Origin: a virus
Length of the DNA stretch: 64,000 nucleotides
Virus record (IMG/VR): IMGVR_UViG_3300027770_000041
Coordinates: 39,649 to 103,648 of that record
Direction: 5' to 3' (one strand)
How positions within the stretch are numbered: the first letter of the stretch is position 1; each line of letters begins with the position of its first letter. Positions 35,646 through 43,651 of this stretch are shown piece after piece. The position numbers were made by a program, and so were the translations under genes. Below the pieces are notes generated by a model. That model did no database searches, was not told the DNA's origin, and worked only from the letters and a program-made list of their open reading frames with translations.

Positions 35646-36356
35646 TTAATATTTGATAATTTCAAAGACACCATCTTTTTCTACAAGTGCAGAACAAGTA
35701 TCTGTCCAATCTCCAGCACACATATAAGTCGTTCCTTGATACTCACGAATATTTGCGTGATGAATATGTCCGGCAATCACACCATCATATTCTCCAATTT
35801 TTCTTACGTGATGTATCAAATCCATTTCATACTTATCAATAAACTTTTTACCTCTTGGAATTGATTTGAGAAAATTAATCAAAGAAAAACCAAAAGTCTT
35901 GTTTAGAAAAATATTCAGAGGTGTGATTGTTTCATATCCCCAGTTCATAAAATATTGCTTCCAGGAACCAGATGAGAACTCGGAATAAAAATCACCATGA
36001 ATACATAAAAACTTTCTATTTTTTGTGCTGTGATGAATATAAGAATCACAGATGATAAGATTTTGATGTAAATAAGAAGAACTGGTATTTACATATTTTC
36101 TTGCGACTGCATCGTGATTACCAAGAATATAAACAACTTCTGTTCCTTTTCTAGACAATTCTAGAATTTTTTCAACTGCTTTTGTATGTTGAGTTTTCCA
36201 TAGAGTATTATATTTTTCCATACAATATATGTCTATAATATCTCCGACCATTACAAGTTTTTTTGTATCAAGTTGATTTAGAAACTTGATAAACTTATCA
36301 ATATTACATCGGTCGGTTCCGAGGTGAACATCTGAGATGAAGACAGTATCGTACAT
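35646..36356 (-). CDS. Calcineurin-like metallophosphoesterase (LpxH-like)
   Basis: 236 residues with the full metal-binding set in order: DVHLG (Asp9, His11), GDIID, GNHD, CIHGD and GHIHHA. The middle insert (YETITPLNIFLNKTFGFSLI) is like that of UDP-2,3-diacylglucosamine hydrolases (LpxH) and related bacterial enzymes. Substrate is unknown. A role on lipid A or nucleotides would be inference. It abuts the 82-aa gene (one base shared at the ATG/TGA junction). Confidence 0.85.
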   Translation of the reverse strand: MYDTVFISDVHLGTDRCNIDKFIKFLNQLDTKKLVMVGDIIDIYCMEKYNTLWKTQHTKAVEKILELSRKGTEVVYILGNHDAVARKYVNTSSSYLHQNLIICDSYIHHSTKNRKFLCIHGDFYSEFSSGSWKQYFMNWGYETITPLNIFLNKTFGFSLINFLKSIPRGKKFIDKYEMDLIHHVRKIGEYDGVIAGHIHHANIREYQGTTYMCAGDWTDTCSALVEKDGVFEIIKY

Positions 36357-36604
36357 TATCGTTTTTTCTTTTCTGGTTTAGTTTGTCCATAAAGCCTTGG
36401 ACTAATTTTACCATCAGTCCATTCAATTGAAATTATATTTTTATATAAGTCATAATAATAATCAAAGATATCTGCTTGAGAAACAGATTGGACTATATCA
36501 TATTTTGTTTCTTCTTCTAAAATATAAGCCACAAGGTATGAATCAATTGGTAGGCTTTTATTTTTAGAAAGAGATTTTTCACAATCTTGATGTAGAATTT
36601 TCAC
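36356..36604 (-). CDS. Conserved cyanophage protein, unknown (GTG start)
   Basis: 82 residues from GTG 36604, chosen because AAGGAG lies 6 nt upstream. An ATG-started frame reaching 36667 would overlap the preceding gene by 47 nt. Sequence: a short N-terminal strand (KILHQDCEKSL), then SYLVAYILEEETKYDIVQSV and DIFDYYYDLYKNIISIEW, ending basic. No motif recognised. Same transcript as the phosphoesterase. Confidence 0.6.
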   Translation of the reverse strand: MKILHQDCEKSLSKNKSLPIDSYLVAYILEEETKYDIVQSVSQADIFDYYYDLYKNIISIEWTDGKISPRLYGQTKPEKKKR

Positions 36605-36620
36605 ATTAATCTCCTTTATT

Positions 36621-37217
36621 TTAACTACGACCACCCCAAACAATATCAGGATAAGTCTTGGAAACAATTTCTTTTGTAATTTTATATTTGGATTGGAGAT
36701 TTTTATCTTTTACCAAACAAACAATTTCTGCTTCAAGTGGATGAAGACCCTCCAACATTTGAATAAACATCGTTTCTTTACGAAGAGCAGGAAGAGAATC
36801 ATTCCCACCTTTAATAAAATTATAAAATCTCTTAAATTCTTTACGAATTGAAGTATGCCCTTCGGTCAAATCAGAAGCATTTCCAAGAGATGTAGTTTCA
36901 TTATAATCCATCGTGCCTATCAAATTATCAACTTTATCACTCAAAGTTCCTCTGAATCTTTGTTCAGATTTTAAATTTGAATATGGAACCTGTCCAGGAG
37001 GAAGAATTGTAATTACGCTTTCATCGAAGTTCCATATAAAAAGTGCCTTCAACGAAGGATGCTCATACTTTTGCAGAACTTCTACTTTCTTTTGTTCTGT
37101 TTTCATTTTATTCACAAGATCAAAAATCTCAAATACAAATGGATTTGAAGGAAGATCAAGTAAAACTTCCTTGGTTTTTGGTATTGTGACTTTTTTTGTT
37201 ACTGTTGTCATTGTCAT
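36621..37217 (-). CDS. Conserved marine myovirus protein (unknown function)
   Basis: 198 residues. The core PFVFEIFDLVNKMKTEQKKV, LQKYEHPSLKALFIWNFDES and GGNDSLPALRKETMFIQMLE is a strongly conserved pattern I associate with T4-like cyanophages and pelagiphages. No catalytic motif is visible. The fold looks mostly helical. It starts the small-gene operon with the GTG-started gene and phosphoesterase. A role in DNA or late functions cannot be assigned. Confidence 0.75.
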   Translation of the reverse strand: MTMTTVTKKVTIPKTKEVLLDLPSNPFVFEIFDLVNKMKTEQKKVEVLQKYEHPSLKALFIWNFDESVITILPPGQVPYSNLKSEQRFRGTLSDKVDNLIGTMDYNETTSLGNASDLTEGHTSIRKEFKRFYNFIKGGNDSLPALRKETMFIQMLEGLHPLEAEIVCLVKDKNLQSKYKITKEIVSKTYPDIVWGGRS

Positions 37218-37254
37218 TTTTTTATAAATTCAATATATTTTATATAGTATCTAT

Positions 37255-37494
37255 CTATTCGTCATCATCTTCGTCATCTTCATCATTATCAAAATATCCT
37301 TCTTGAAATTTGACTGAAATTACTTCATCGGGAATTACATTTCCATCAGAATCAAAAAATTCAGGATGTAACCAACCACTATTTCTTGGTTCCGTTTCGA
37401 AGGAATGATTTTTTGCTAACCAACCGATAACTCCACCAACACATAAAAATAAAAAACTAACTAAACAAAATAAGGTGAGTTCTGGTGCGGTCAT
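37255..37494 (-). CDS. Small membrane-anchored acidic protein
   Basis: 79 residues with one clear N-terminal membrane segment (about 7-27: LFCLVSFLFLCVGGVIGWLA), then a soluble part with HPEFFDSDGNVIPDE and a C-terminus of Asp/Glu only (DNDEDDEDDDE). Probably inserted in the inner membrane with the acidic tail in the cytoplasm or periplasm. Such one-helix proteins with FFDSDGN motifs are common in cyanomyoviruses. Function unknown. Confidence 0.75.
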   Translation of the reverse strand: MTAPELTLFCLVSFLFLCVGGVIGWLAKNHSFETEPRNSGWLHPEFFDSDGNVIPDEVISVKFQEGYFDNDEDDEDDDE

Positions 37495-37512
37495 TTTATT
37501 TCTCCGAGAGAT

Positions 37513-37698
37513 TTACGTTTTACGAATTACAGAAAGTTCAAAATTAAATCGTATTTCCCTTTGAAAAAGAGAAAAAACTTTGCCAAAATTGAACCTTTGT
37601 AGTGGAAGTTCTTCTGGAACCGTTTTCTCCCTCCTGCGAAGCATTAGTTCTACGCCACGATTTACATCGTGGTCTACATTCTTATTTATAGAAGACAT
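37513..37698 (-). CDS. Small basic protein following glutaredoxin, unknown
   Basis: 61 residues (MSSINKNVDHDVNRGVELML, RRREKTVPEELPLQR, then a basic FQREIRFNFELSVIRK end). The ATG overlaps the glutaredoxin stop (TAATG), indicating translational coupling. The charge pattern fits a nucleic-acid-binding or regulatory peptide, but this is inference only. Confidence 0.6.
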   Translation of the reverse strand: MSSINKNVDHDVNRGVELMLRRREKTVPEELPLQRFNFGKVFSLFQREIRFNFELSVIRKT

Positions 37699-37946
37699 TA
37701 TAGCATATTATGTTCTTGTAGATGCTTAATTGTATCTGAACATCCGCCAAGATGTTTTTCATCACAAACTACTTGGGGAAAGGTTGAACCTTCTCCAAAT
37801 TCAGCATAAAACTCATCTTTATTAAAATGAGTATTCAAATCATAAATGACTACCGAATGTCCTTTCTCTACTGATACGTGTTCTAAAATTTGTTTAATTT
37901 TATCACAATAAGGACAAAGCCTTTTCGAATAAACTACAAAAGTCAT
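37698..37946 (-). CDS. grx: Glutaredoxin
   Basis: 82 residues. The redox motif CPYC is at residues 11-14, the cis-proline motif TFPQV near 56 and the GG in HLGGCSD near 67-68, all standard for dithiol glutaredoxins. Likely reductant for ribonucleotide reductase or protein disulfides during phage DNA synthesis. It begins a short minus-strand transcript 90 nt downstream of the HNH gene's terminator-like palindrome. Confidence 0.93.
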   Translation of the reverse strand: MTFVVYSKRLCPYCDKIKQILEHVSVEKGHSVVIYDLNTHFNKDEFYAEFGEGSTFPQVVCDEKHLGGCSDTIKHLQEHNML

Positions 37947-37992
37947 AAGATAAAAAGAATAGGGATAATAATTGCTAGATTTGAGATAATAA

Positions 37993-38017
37993 ATGCCCTT
38001 ACGTGTAATAAGGGCAT
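37993..38017 (-). terminator. Terminator-like palindrome after HNH gene
   Basis: ATGCCCTTA and TAAGGGCAT form a 9-bp stem with a 7-nt loop, followed on the minus strand by TTTATTAT. It lies 18 nt after the HNH stop and ahead of the glutaredoxin gene. Confidence 0.6.
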
Positions 38018-38034
38018 AAAACTTTCAGATTCCA

Positions 38035-38406
38035 TTAAGTTGACGTATTCATTCTTGGTTTGTACTTATATAGATTAGAATTCGTTTGTGGTTTCATCCA
38101 TTTCATTATAACATCATATCGTTCTTCTGTAAAGAAATCTTGTTCGGCATACCACTCTTCCCAATTGATATGAGACTTAGAGTTATTACACCTTCTACAA
38201 CAACATAATACATTTGTAATAAAGTCACTTCCACCTTTTGATTGCGGAACTATATGGTCTATTGTTAGATATTCTGTGCTTTCACAATAAGCACATTTAT
38301 GTTTCCATTTATCTTTGATTGATTGTCTCCACATTCTCTTTGCATCTGATGAACTTGTTGCTTGTAAATTAAACAAGTAGTCCGAAGAAGAATTATAGAG
38401 TTCCAT
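38035..38406 (-). CDS. HNH endonuclease
   Basis: 123 residues. HNH core: CAYC (Cys38, Cys41), TIDHIVPQSKGGSD (Asp50, His51), NVLCCCRRCNNSK (Asn65, Cys70, Cys73). These zinc cysteines frame the ββα-metal site. It is free-standing, 116 nt downstream of psbD, so it could be a homing endonuclease linked to the photosystem genes. A role in packaging or host DNA cleavage is also possible. The N-terminal ~30 residues contain no known domain. Confidence 0.9.
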   Translation of the reverse strand: MELYNSSSDYLFNLQATSSSDAKRMWRQSIKDKWKHKCAYCESTEYLTIDHIVPQSKGGSDFITNVLCCCRRCNNSKSHINWEEWYAEQDFFTEERYDVIMKWMKPQTNSNLYKYKPRMNTST

Positions 38407-38463
38407 TTAGGAAAGCATCTGTCATTATTTATTATTATGAAAAACTCTTTGGAGTAAAATTTT

Positions 38464-38484
38464 TGGGGAGATTTTTTCCCCCCA
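38464..38484 (-). terminator. psbD: Hairpin downstream of psbD
   Basis: TGGGG and CCCCA pair around an A/T-rich loop 38 nt after the psbD stop. On the minus strand the following bases are AAAAATTTTAC and then a smaller ACTC-CAAA-GAGT stem with TTTTTC. Together they probably end the psbD message. The T-run after the first hairpin is better on the plus strand. Confidence 0.45.
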
Positions 38485-38521
38485 TTTTTGGATTTAACCT
38501 TCCGTTTTTAATTTGAGTATT

Positions 38522-39583
38522 TTATAAGGCATTCCCTCTTGGCATCACTTCTTCGGGAAAGTTGAAGTTTTCATGAGGTTGGTCTGCTGTTGATAACCAT
38601 GCTCTAAGACCTTCATTAAGGAGGATATTTTTTGTGTAGAACGTCTCAAACTCTGGGTCCTCTGCCGCTCTAATCTCCTGACTAACAAAGTCGTATGCAC
38701 GTAAATTAAGTGCAAGACCGATGATACCAATAGAACTAACCCAGAGACCCATAACTGGAACGAAAAGCATAAAAAAGTGCAACCAACGTTTATTACTAAA
38801 AGCAACACCGAAGATCTGACTCCAGAATCTGTTAGCAGTAACCATAGAGTACGTCTCTTCCTCTTGAGTCGGTTCAAAAGCCTTGAAAGTGTTTGCACCA
38901 TCTCCATCCTCAAATAAAGTGTTTTCAACTGTTGCTCCATGAATAGCACAGAGCAATGCTCCACCAAGGATGCCCGCTACTCCCATCATGTGGAAAGGAT
39001 TAAGCGTCCAGTTGTGGAAACCTTGAAGGAATAAAAGAAATCTAAAGATTGCTGCCACTCCAAAACTTGGAGCAAAGAACCAACTGGATTGTCCCAGTGG
39101 ATAGATGAGAAATACTGAAACGAATACAGCAATAGGACCAGAGAACGCAATAGCATTATATGGTCTGATTCCCACTAAACGTGAAATTTCAAACTGACGT
39201 AGCATAAACCCGATCAGACTGAAGGCACCGTGGAGAGCAACAAAGGGCCAAAGTCCACCAAGTTGGAACCACCTGACAATATCGCCCTGAGCTTCAGGAC
39301 CCCAGAGAAGCATAAGAGAATGACCCATAGAATCTGCTGGGGTCGATACTGCAGATGTTAAGAAGTTGCAACCTTCCAAATAACTAGAAGCAATACCGTG
39401 CGTATACCACGATGAAACAAACGAAGTTCCAGTCAACCAACCACCAAGAGCAAGATAAGCAGTGGGAAAAAGAAGGAGTCCAGACCATCCAACAAATATG
39501 AAACGATCCCGTTTAAGCCAGTCGTCGAGTACATCGAACCATCCTCGTTGTTGATTTGGAAATGAAAGTGTTGATGATGTCAT
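38522..39583 (-). CDS. psbD: Photosystem II D2 protein
   Basis: 353 residues, the size of host D2 (352). Landmarks: [20 protein letters not shown] at the N-terminus, LYGPEAQGD-type lumenal loop (here [20 protein letters not shown]), [20 protein letters not shown], and [18 protein letters not shown] at the C-terminus. Complete and intronless. It would insert in host thylakoids with D1 to keep the reaction centre working during infection. It starts immediately after the stop of the 80-aa gene (TAA ATG). Confidence 0.98.
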   Translation of the reverse strand: MTSSTLSFPNQQRGWFDVLDDWLKRDRFIFVGWSGLLLFPTAYLALGGWLTGTSFVSSWYTHGIASSYLEGCNFLTSAVSTPADSMGHSLMLLWGPEAQGDIVRWFQLGGLWPFVALHGAFSLIGFMLRQFEISRLVGIRPYNAIAFSGPIAVFVSVFLIYPLGQSSWFFAPSFGVAAIFRFLLFLQGFHNWTLNPFHMMGVAGILGGALLCAIHGATVENTLFEDGDGANTFKAFEPTQEEETYSMVTANRFWSQIFGVAFSNKRWLHFFMLFVPVMGLWVSSIGIIGLALNLRAYDFVSQEIRAAEDPEFETFYTKNILLNEGLRAWLSTADQPHENFNFPEEVMPRGNAL

Positions 39584-39826
39584 TTAATTAAATCCTTTTG
39601 ATTTTTGTTTTGTTTTTTTATCTAAGACTTCGCAATGAGATCTCAGAACATCAGGAATATTCCACCAGGCATTTCTAAGATCTTCGTAGTCACTATAAAC
39701 TTCTGTTTTTCCTGTTGTATAGCATAACTTATAGTCATGTCTCACATAAGGTTCATTTGAAGTTTGTTCAAAAAATTCAGGTAGTCCCGTCATTACACGA
39801 TCCTCTGGGGATAAGTTGCCTATCAT
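39584..39826 (-). CDS. Small protein between psbA and psbD, unknown
   Basis: 80 residues (MIGNLSPEDRVMTGLPEFFE, YVRHDYKLCYTTGKTEVYSD, NAWWNIPDVLRSHCEVLDKK). A second Met at position 12 could be the start. Its stop touches the psbD start, so the two are co-translated, but a terminator separates it from psbA. Function unknown. No membrane segment, so not a photosystem subunit by appearance. Confidence 0.65.
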   Translation of the reverse strand: MIGNLSPEDRVMTGLPEFFEQTSNEPYVRHDYKLCYTTGKTEVYSDYEDLRNAWWNIPDVLRSHCEVLDKKTKQKSKGFN

Positions 39827-39853
39827 AAAACTTTACAATTCAGTGGAAAAAAT

Positions 39854-39873
39854 AGGGGTCTTATAAGACCCCT
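39854..39873 (-). terminator. psbA: Rho-independent terminator of psbA
   Basis: AGGGGTCTTATAAGACCCCT is a perfect 20-base palindrome followed on the minus strand by TATTTTTT. It lies 21 nt after the psbA stop, so psbA can be transcribed alone at high level. Confidence 0.85.
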
Positions 39874-39894
39874 TTATTATAACATGTTTTTAGA

Positions 39895-40980
39895 TCAACC
39901 GATTGCAGGTGCAGTAAGAGCAACAGGAGTTAACTCGGCAGCAGCAAGGTCCAAAGGAAAATTATGTGCATTTCTTTCATGCATCACTTCTAAACCGAGA
40001 CCAGCACGATTAAGAATATCAGCCCAGGTGTTTACAACACGTCCCTGACTATCAACGATAGACTGGTTAAAATTAAATCCATTAAGGTTGAATGCCATCG
40101 TGGATACACCAAGAGCAGTGAACCAGATGCCTACAACAGGCCAGGCAGCAAGGAAGAAGTGAAGTGAACGTGAGTTGTTGAACGAAGCATATTGGAAAAT
40201 AAGTCTTCCAAAGTATCCGTGAGCAGCAACAATATTATAGGTCTCTTCTTCTTGTCCAAACTTATAACCGTAGTTCTGACTTTCGGTTTCTGTGGTTTCA
40301 CGAACCAATGAAGAGGTTACAAGTGAACCATGCATCGCAGAGAATAATGAACCACCGAAGACACCAGCAACTCCCATCATATGAAAAGGGTGCATAAGGA
40401 TGTTGTGTTCTGCCTGGAATACCAACATATAGTTGAATGTGCCTGAGATACCCAAAGGCATCGCATCACTAAAAGAACCTTGACCAAAAGGATACACAAG
40501 GAATACAGCAGAGGCAGCAGCAACTGGTGCTGAATACGCAATACAGATCCAAGGACGCATACCTAATCGATAGCTAAGTTCCCATTCTCGTCCCATGTAA
40601 GCATAGATGCCAATGAGGAAGTGGAACACGACGAGTTGGAACGGACCCCCATTGTAGAGCCATTCATCAAGGGAAGCAGCTTCCCAAATTGGATAGAAAT
40701 GTAGTCCGATTGCATTGGAGGAGGGGACAACGGCTCCTGAGATAATGTTGTTTCCATAGAGTAAAGATCCAGCGACAGGTTCACGAATACCATCTATGTC
40801 CACAGGAGGAGCACCGATGAAGGCAATAATGAAACATACAGTAGCAGCAAGTAATGTTGGAATACACAATACACCAAACCAACCAACATATAAACGATTG
40901 TCAGTTGAGGTTACCCACTCACAGAAATGATTCCATAAATTAGTAGTATTAGAGCGTGTAGCAATTGTAGCAGTAGTCAT
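39895..40980 (-). CDS. psbA: Photosystem II D1 protein
   Basis: 361 residues from ATG 40980 ([20 protein letters not shown]). The frame stays open upstream to 41082 but D1 always starts MTT, so the extension is rejected. Landmarks: [61 protein letters not shown] then the C-terminal extension removed after maturation. Residue 132 (position 130 in standard numbering, offset +2) is Glu in MGREWELS, as in the high-light D1 form. Intact without intron. It replaces fast-turning-over host D1 during infection. Confidence 0.98.
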   Translation of the reverse strand: MTTATIATRSNTTNLWNHFCEWVTSTDNRLYVGWFGVLCIPTLLAATVCFIIAFIGAPPVDIDGIREPVAGSLLYGNNIISGAVVPSSNAIGLHFYPIWEAASLDEWLYNGGPFQLVVFHFLIGIYAYMGREWELSYRLGMRPWICIAYSAPVAAASAVFLVYPFGQGSFSDAMPLGISGTFNYMLVFQAEHNILMHPFHMMGVAGVFGGSLFSAMHGSLVTSSLVRETTETESQNYGYKFGQEEETYNIVAAHGYFGRLIFQYASFNNSRSLHFFLAAWPVVGIWFTALGVSTMAFNLNGFNFNQSIVDSQGRVVNTWADILNRAGLGLEVMHERNAHNFPLDLAAAELTPVALTAPAIG

Positions 40981-41138
40981 TGAATTAAAAGGGTAGTAAA
41001 TATGAGTTCGGGGGAACGAACTGGTGACGATATTCCTACACCACCCTCCAGTGTAGGTAAAAAGACGTATTTGAATTCCCATAGGTCTTGGTTAGCGGGA
41101 ATGTGAGGAATCGTAAAGTTTTATCTTCATTTCCTAAC

Positions 41139-41152
41139 TTATTTAGTATAAT
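41139..41152 (-). promoter_or_regulatory. psbA: psbA promoter region with CTAAATA
   Basis: TTATACTAAATAAG on the minus strand about 160 nt upstream of psbA. It contains a host-type TATACT -10 overlapping the CTAAATA late box, implying a long leader. The gap between is AT-rich with no clear gene. Confidence 0.5.
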
Positions 41153-41159
41153 ACAATCT

Positions 41160-41320
41160 TAATAAAAGGTCAATCAGCATAAATACTCATCTTTATTTTT
41201 TCTGGACCAAGTATGAGACTGGCAGTGCTTCTTCATACTTTCACTTCTTTTATCCAAACTTTCTTGAGAAAAAACTTGATGTTCTCTTTTTTCCCTTATC
41301 TTTTGTAATAAAAGGTCAAT
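41160..41320 (-). other. Intergenic stretch with direct repeats flanking a possible gene remnant
   Basis: The 356-nt gap between psbA and the next gene contains the exact 15-mer taataaaaggtcaat at 41160-41174 and 41306-41320. Between them, on the minus strand, an ATG-less frame of about 45 codons reads REKREHQVFSQESLDKRSES then MKKHCQSHTWSRKNKDEYLC and stops. This could be the tail end of a lost mobile or homing gene. A palindrome AAGTATGA/TCATACTT lies inside. Confidence 0.4.
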
Positions 41321-41336
41321 AAGTAATAATTAATAT

Positions 41337-42164
41337 TTACGATAATTCCTTACAAGTAAAAGCAAACCAAATATCCAATTTTGTTGCATTATCAACTCTT
41401 CTTATACAAAGAGTGAGCATATTTGGAGTTGCTCCTCCATATAAAGTTGACGGGCCCTCATCACTATCAGCATTTTTTCCAATAACAATTCCAGTATGTC
41501 TTAAAATAGAACTATTTTGTGTGAAGGTATTTCCCGCATTACTACTATACTTATCTTGATATATTCTATATTGTAATTTTGTTCCTAATGAAGTCCAATC
41601 AGGAATTGCTGCTCCAGCAATATTAATATTACCTTCATACCACTCATAGATGATAGTGCTTTGATTTGCATTATTATTTCCAAGTTGATAATCAACAATT
41701 TCTGCCAAGTCTGATGTAGTAGTTCCAGAACTATTCACTCTAATACTCATTACAGGTCTCATTGTATCATCCATAGTCCAACCACGATTTGTATGTGTTG
41801 CGTGATTGTTAAAGGCATATAAACTTCCTGCAGGTTCTTCAATAATTATAGTATTATTAAAAGTTGATATACCTACTGGAAGATATGAAAGATTTAGATT
41901 TACTGTTCCAACACCAACAGGTATATAAGGAACACCCAAGTTTTGTAAAATTCCACTTGAACCAACTTCTGTAATATGAGTATGTACTGGGTCTTGTGGA
42001 GTACTTGTGACTGATACTGTTGTTCCTACATTTACGTCACCAGTAATTGTAATATTAGAAGAACCTAATGATACTGGAAATGGATTAGCAAAACTTACTA
42101 ATGTATTTCCTGCACCTGTAAGAATTACAGATTGTGATGGTTGGGGAAGAGGATTATATGACAT
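41337..42164 (-). CDS. Putative virion structural protein, unknown
   Basis: 275 residues, beta-rich. N-terminus SQSVILTGAGNTLVSFANPF, middle GVGTVNLNLSYLPVGISTFN, then a globular part with YAFNNHATHTNRGWTMDDTM and LGTKLQYRIYQDKY, and IRRVDNATKLDIWFAF at the end. The GVGTVNLN..VGISTFN style resembles the fibre proteins at the left end of the window. It follows the 304-aa gene by one base. Perhaps a decorating or fibre-associated protein. No enzyme motif. Confidence 0.6.
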   Translation of the reverse strand: MSYNPLPQPSQSVILTGAGNTLVSFANPFPVSLGSSNITITGDVNVGTTVSVTSTPQDPVHTHITEVGSSGILQNLGVPYIPVGVGTVNLNLSYLPVGISTFNNTIIIEEPAGSLYAFNNHATHTNRGWTMDDTMRPVMSIRVNSSGTTTSDLAEIVDYQLGNNNANQSTIIYEWYEGNINIAGAAIPDWTSLGTKLQYRIYQDKYSSNAGNTFTQNSSILRHTGIVIGKNADSDEGPSTLYGGATPNMLTLCIRRVDNATKLDIWFAFTCKELS

Positions 42165-42165
42165 A

Positions 42166-43080
42166 TTAGATTAAAAACCAGTTAGAATTATTATAAAAAT
42201 AAGTTAGGGATTGGTGATTGATATTCATAATCACCGAAGTATCATTCTCAACACTTTTACCAATACCTGCTTGAACTGTAATACTATATGTAGATATATT
42301 ATTTCCCTCGTCTTTGACGATGATTTTTTTACCTATACTTGGAGATGTTGGAAGAACTATTGTTACAGGAACACTTGCATTTACTCCAATATAATCATCA
42401 GTATCTGTTGCCTGATAGTATGTAGTAACTCCTGTGATGGATACAATACTTGTAATACCAACACCATCAGCAGCGTCTCCTACCCACTTATTCAGAGACG
42501 CATTATATTTGAGAAAATAATTATCGGTCTTTGCAGTATTTCTATCAACATCGTCAAGAAATTCTAAACGAGTTTCACCACCACCACCTAATGTAGAAAG
42601 TTGTTGCTGAATACGATTAAGAAAAAGTTTATAATGATTTTGTAAGTCATCAAGTGTTGCAAAGTTTTGATTAAGAGGTGTGAGAGGGTCTAATGTTTTT
42701 TCTTGTGGTAGAATATTTAAGAGACCTTCAGTAATAACTTCTTCTTTGATTGGTTTCTTTTCTGCTTTTGATAAACGGTCATAATAATCCGGCAACTCAT
42801 CAATATGTTGAGATGCTATGGTAGTTGCTAATTCTATATTTTTTGTATGTTCTTTCTCTACTTTTGTTCCTTTTTTGAGTTGATTTTTGATTTGAGGTAG
42901 AGGAACCTTATGCTTCTTTGCTAATTGCTCTGGGGTTTTATGAGGTTTAAGTTGCTCCCAGAAAAGTTTTTCAAATGAGTCTCCAATCAGAGAATCCATT
43001 TCTTCTTTTTGTTTTCTTTTTTCACTTCCAATTAAGGAAAAGAAATCAGAAAGTTGTGATTCTATATGATTATCAGACAC
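42166..43080 (-). CDS. Virion-associated protein with helical N-terminus, unknown
   Basis: 304 residues. The N-terminal ~120 residues are highly charged and helical (SDFFSLIGSEKRKQKEEMDS). The middle has a Gly-rich joint (LSTLGGGGETRLEFLDDVDR) typical of cyanophage structural proteins, and the C-terminus is beta-rich with SIGKKIIVKDEGNN. An ATAAATA-like box lies upstream near 43104. Probably part of the virion or an adaptor for fibres. Function inferred from composition only. Confidence 0.6.
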   Translation of the reverse strand: MSDNHIESQLSDFFSLIGSEKRKQKEEMDSLIGDSFEKLFWEQLKPHKTPEQLAKKHKVPLPQIKNQLKKGTKVEKEHTKNIELATTIASQHIDELPDYYDRLSKAEKKPIKEEVITEGLLNILPQEKTLDPLTPLNQNFATLDDLQNHYKLFLNRIQQQLSTLGGGGETRLEFLDDVDRNTAKTDNYFLKYNASLNKWVGDAADGVGITSIVSITGVTTYYQATDTDDYIGVNASVPVTIVLPTSPSIGKKIIVKDEGNNISTYSITVQAGIGKSVENDTSVIMNINHQSLTYFYNNSNWFLI

Positions 43081-43111
43081 TATTTACCTTAGATACTTTC
43101 TATGAAGATAT

Positions 43112-43648
43112 TTATTCTAAACTCATTCCAGTTTTTTTTAATTCTTTATTAAGTATTTTGAGTTTTTCTTCAATTTTATTTTTTTGTTTTTCTTTTTTAA
43201 AAAATCTAGCGACACTTTTGTTTTTATTTTTTGGAAGATATATTCTCTTTTTAATCTCAGAAGCATTTTTTGTTACATATTCTACAGAATTCAATTTAAA
43301 AAATGTTATTACTTTTGTAGTATTTTTAAAATTCTTTGGATCAGTAAGTTTGATATTTCTTTTAATAGATTGTTGAAGTTTTTTAAATAATTTTTCATTT
43401 TCTGGAAAATGTGTATCAATATATTCATCGGATGCTGAAAGCATTCCATCCAATTTATATCTAATTTGAGAAAGTCTTGGATCATTTTTGGGATATCTTT
43501 CTCTTAGATGGTCAATATATTCTGGATTTTCTTCGGCAATTTTATTCAATTTATCTATTATCTCTTTATATTCCAATATTTCTTTAGCAGAAAAATTGAC
43601 TCCTTTTGTTAAATCTTGAAGAGATAATTTGGGGTATTTGTTTTCCAT
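43112..43648 (-). CDS. Lysine-rich helical protein, unknown
   Basis: 178 residues with strong Lys/Glu bias (KKEKQKNKIEEKLKILNKEL at the C-terminus). The N-terminal half has NPEYIDHLRERYPKNDPRLS and MLSASDEYIDTHFPENEKLF. It is extremely AT-rich. It lies 3 nt after the 359-aa gene in the same operon. Could be an internal or DNA-associated virion protein, but nothing recognisable supports a function. Confidence 0.55.
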   Translation of the reverse strand: MENKYPKLSLQDLTKGVNFSAKEILEYKEIIDKLNKIAEENPEYIDHLRERYPKNDPRLSQIRYKLDGMLSASDEYIDTHFPENEKLFKKLQQSIKRNIKLTDPKNFKNTTKVITFFKLNSVEYVTKNASEIKKRIYLPKNKNKSVARFFKKEKQKNKIEEKLKILNKELKKTGMSLE

Positions 43649-43651
43649 TTT

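Noticed and set aside
37683-37690. Perfect TATAAATA late promoter
   Set aside because: It lies inside the first codons of the 61-aa gene. No gene starts a suitable distance downstream.
39895-40980. Group I intron in psbA (as in some cyanophages)
   Set aside because: The D1 coding sequence is continuous from start to stop.
39895-41082. psbA frame extended N-terminally to 395 aa
   Set aside because: D1 starts with MTT at 40980. The upstream 34 codons have no similarity and lie in the leader.
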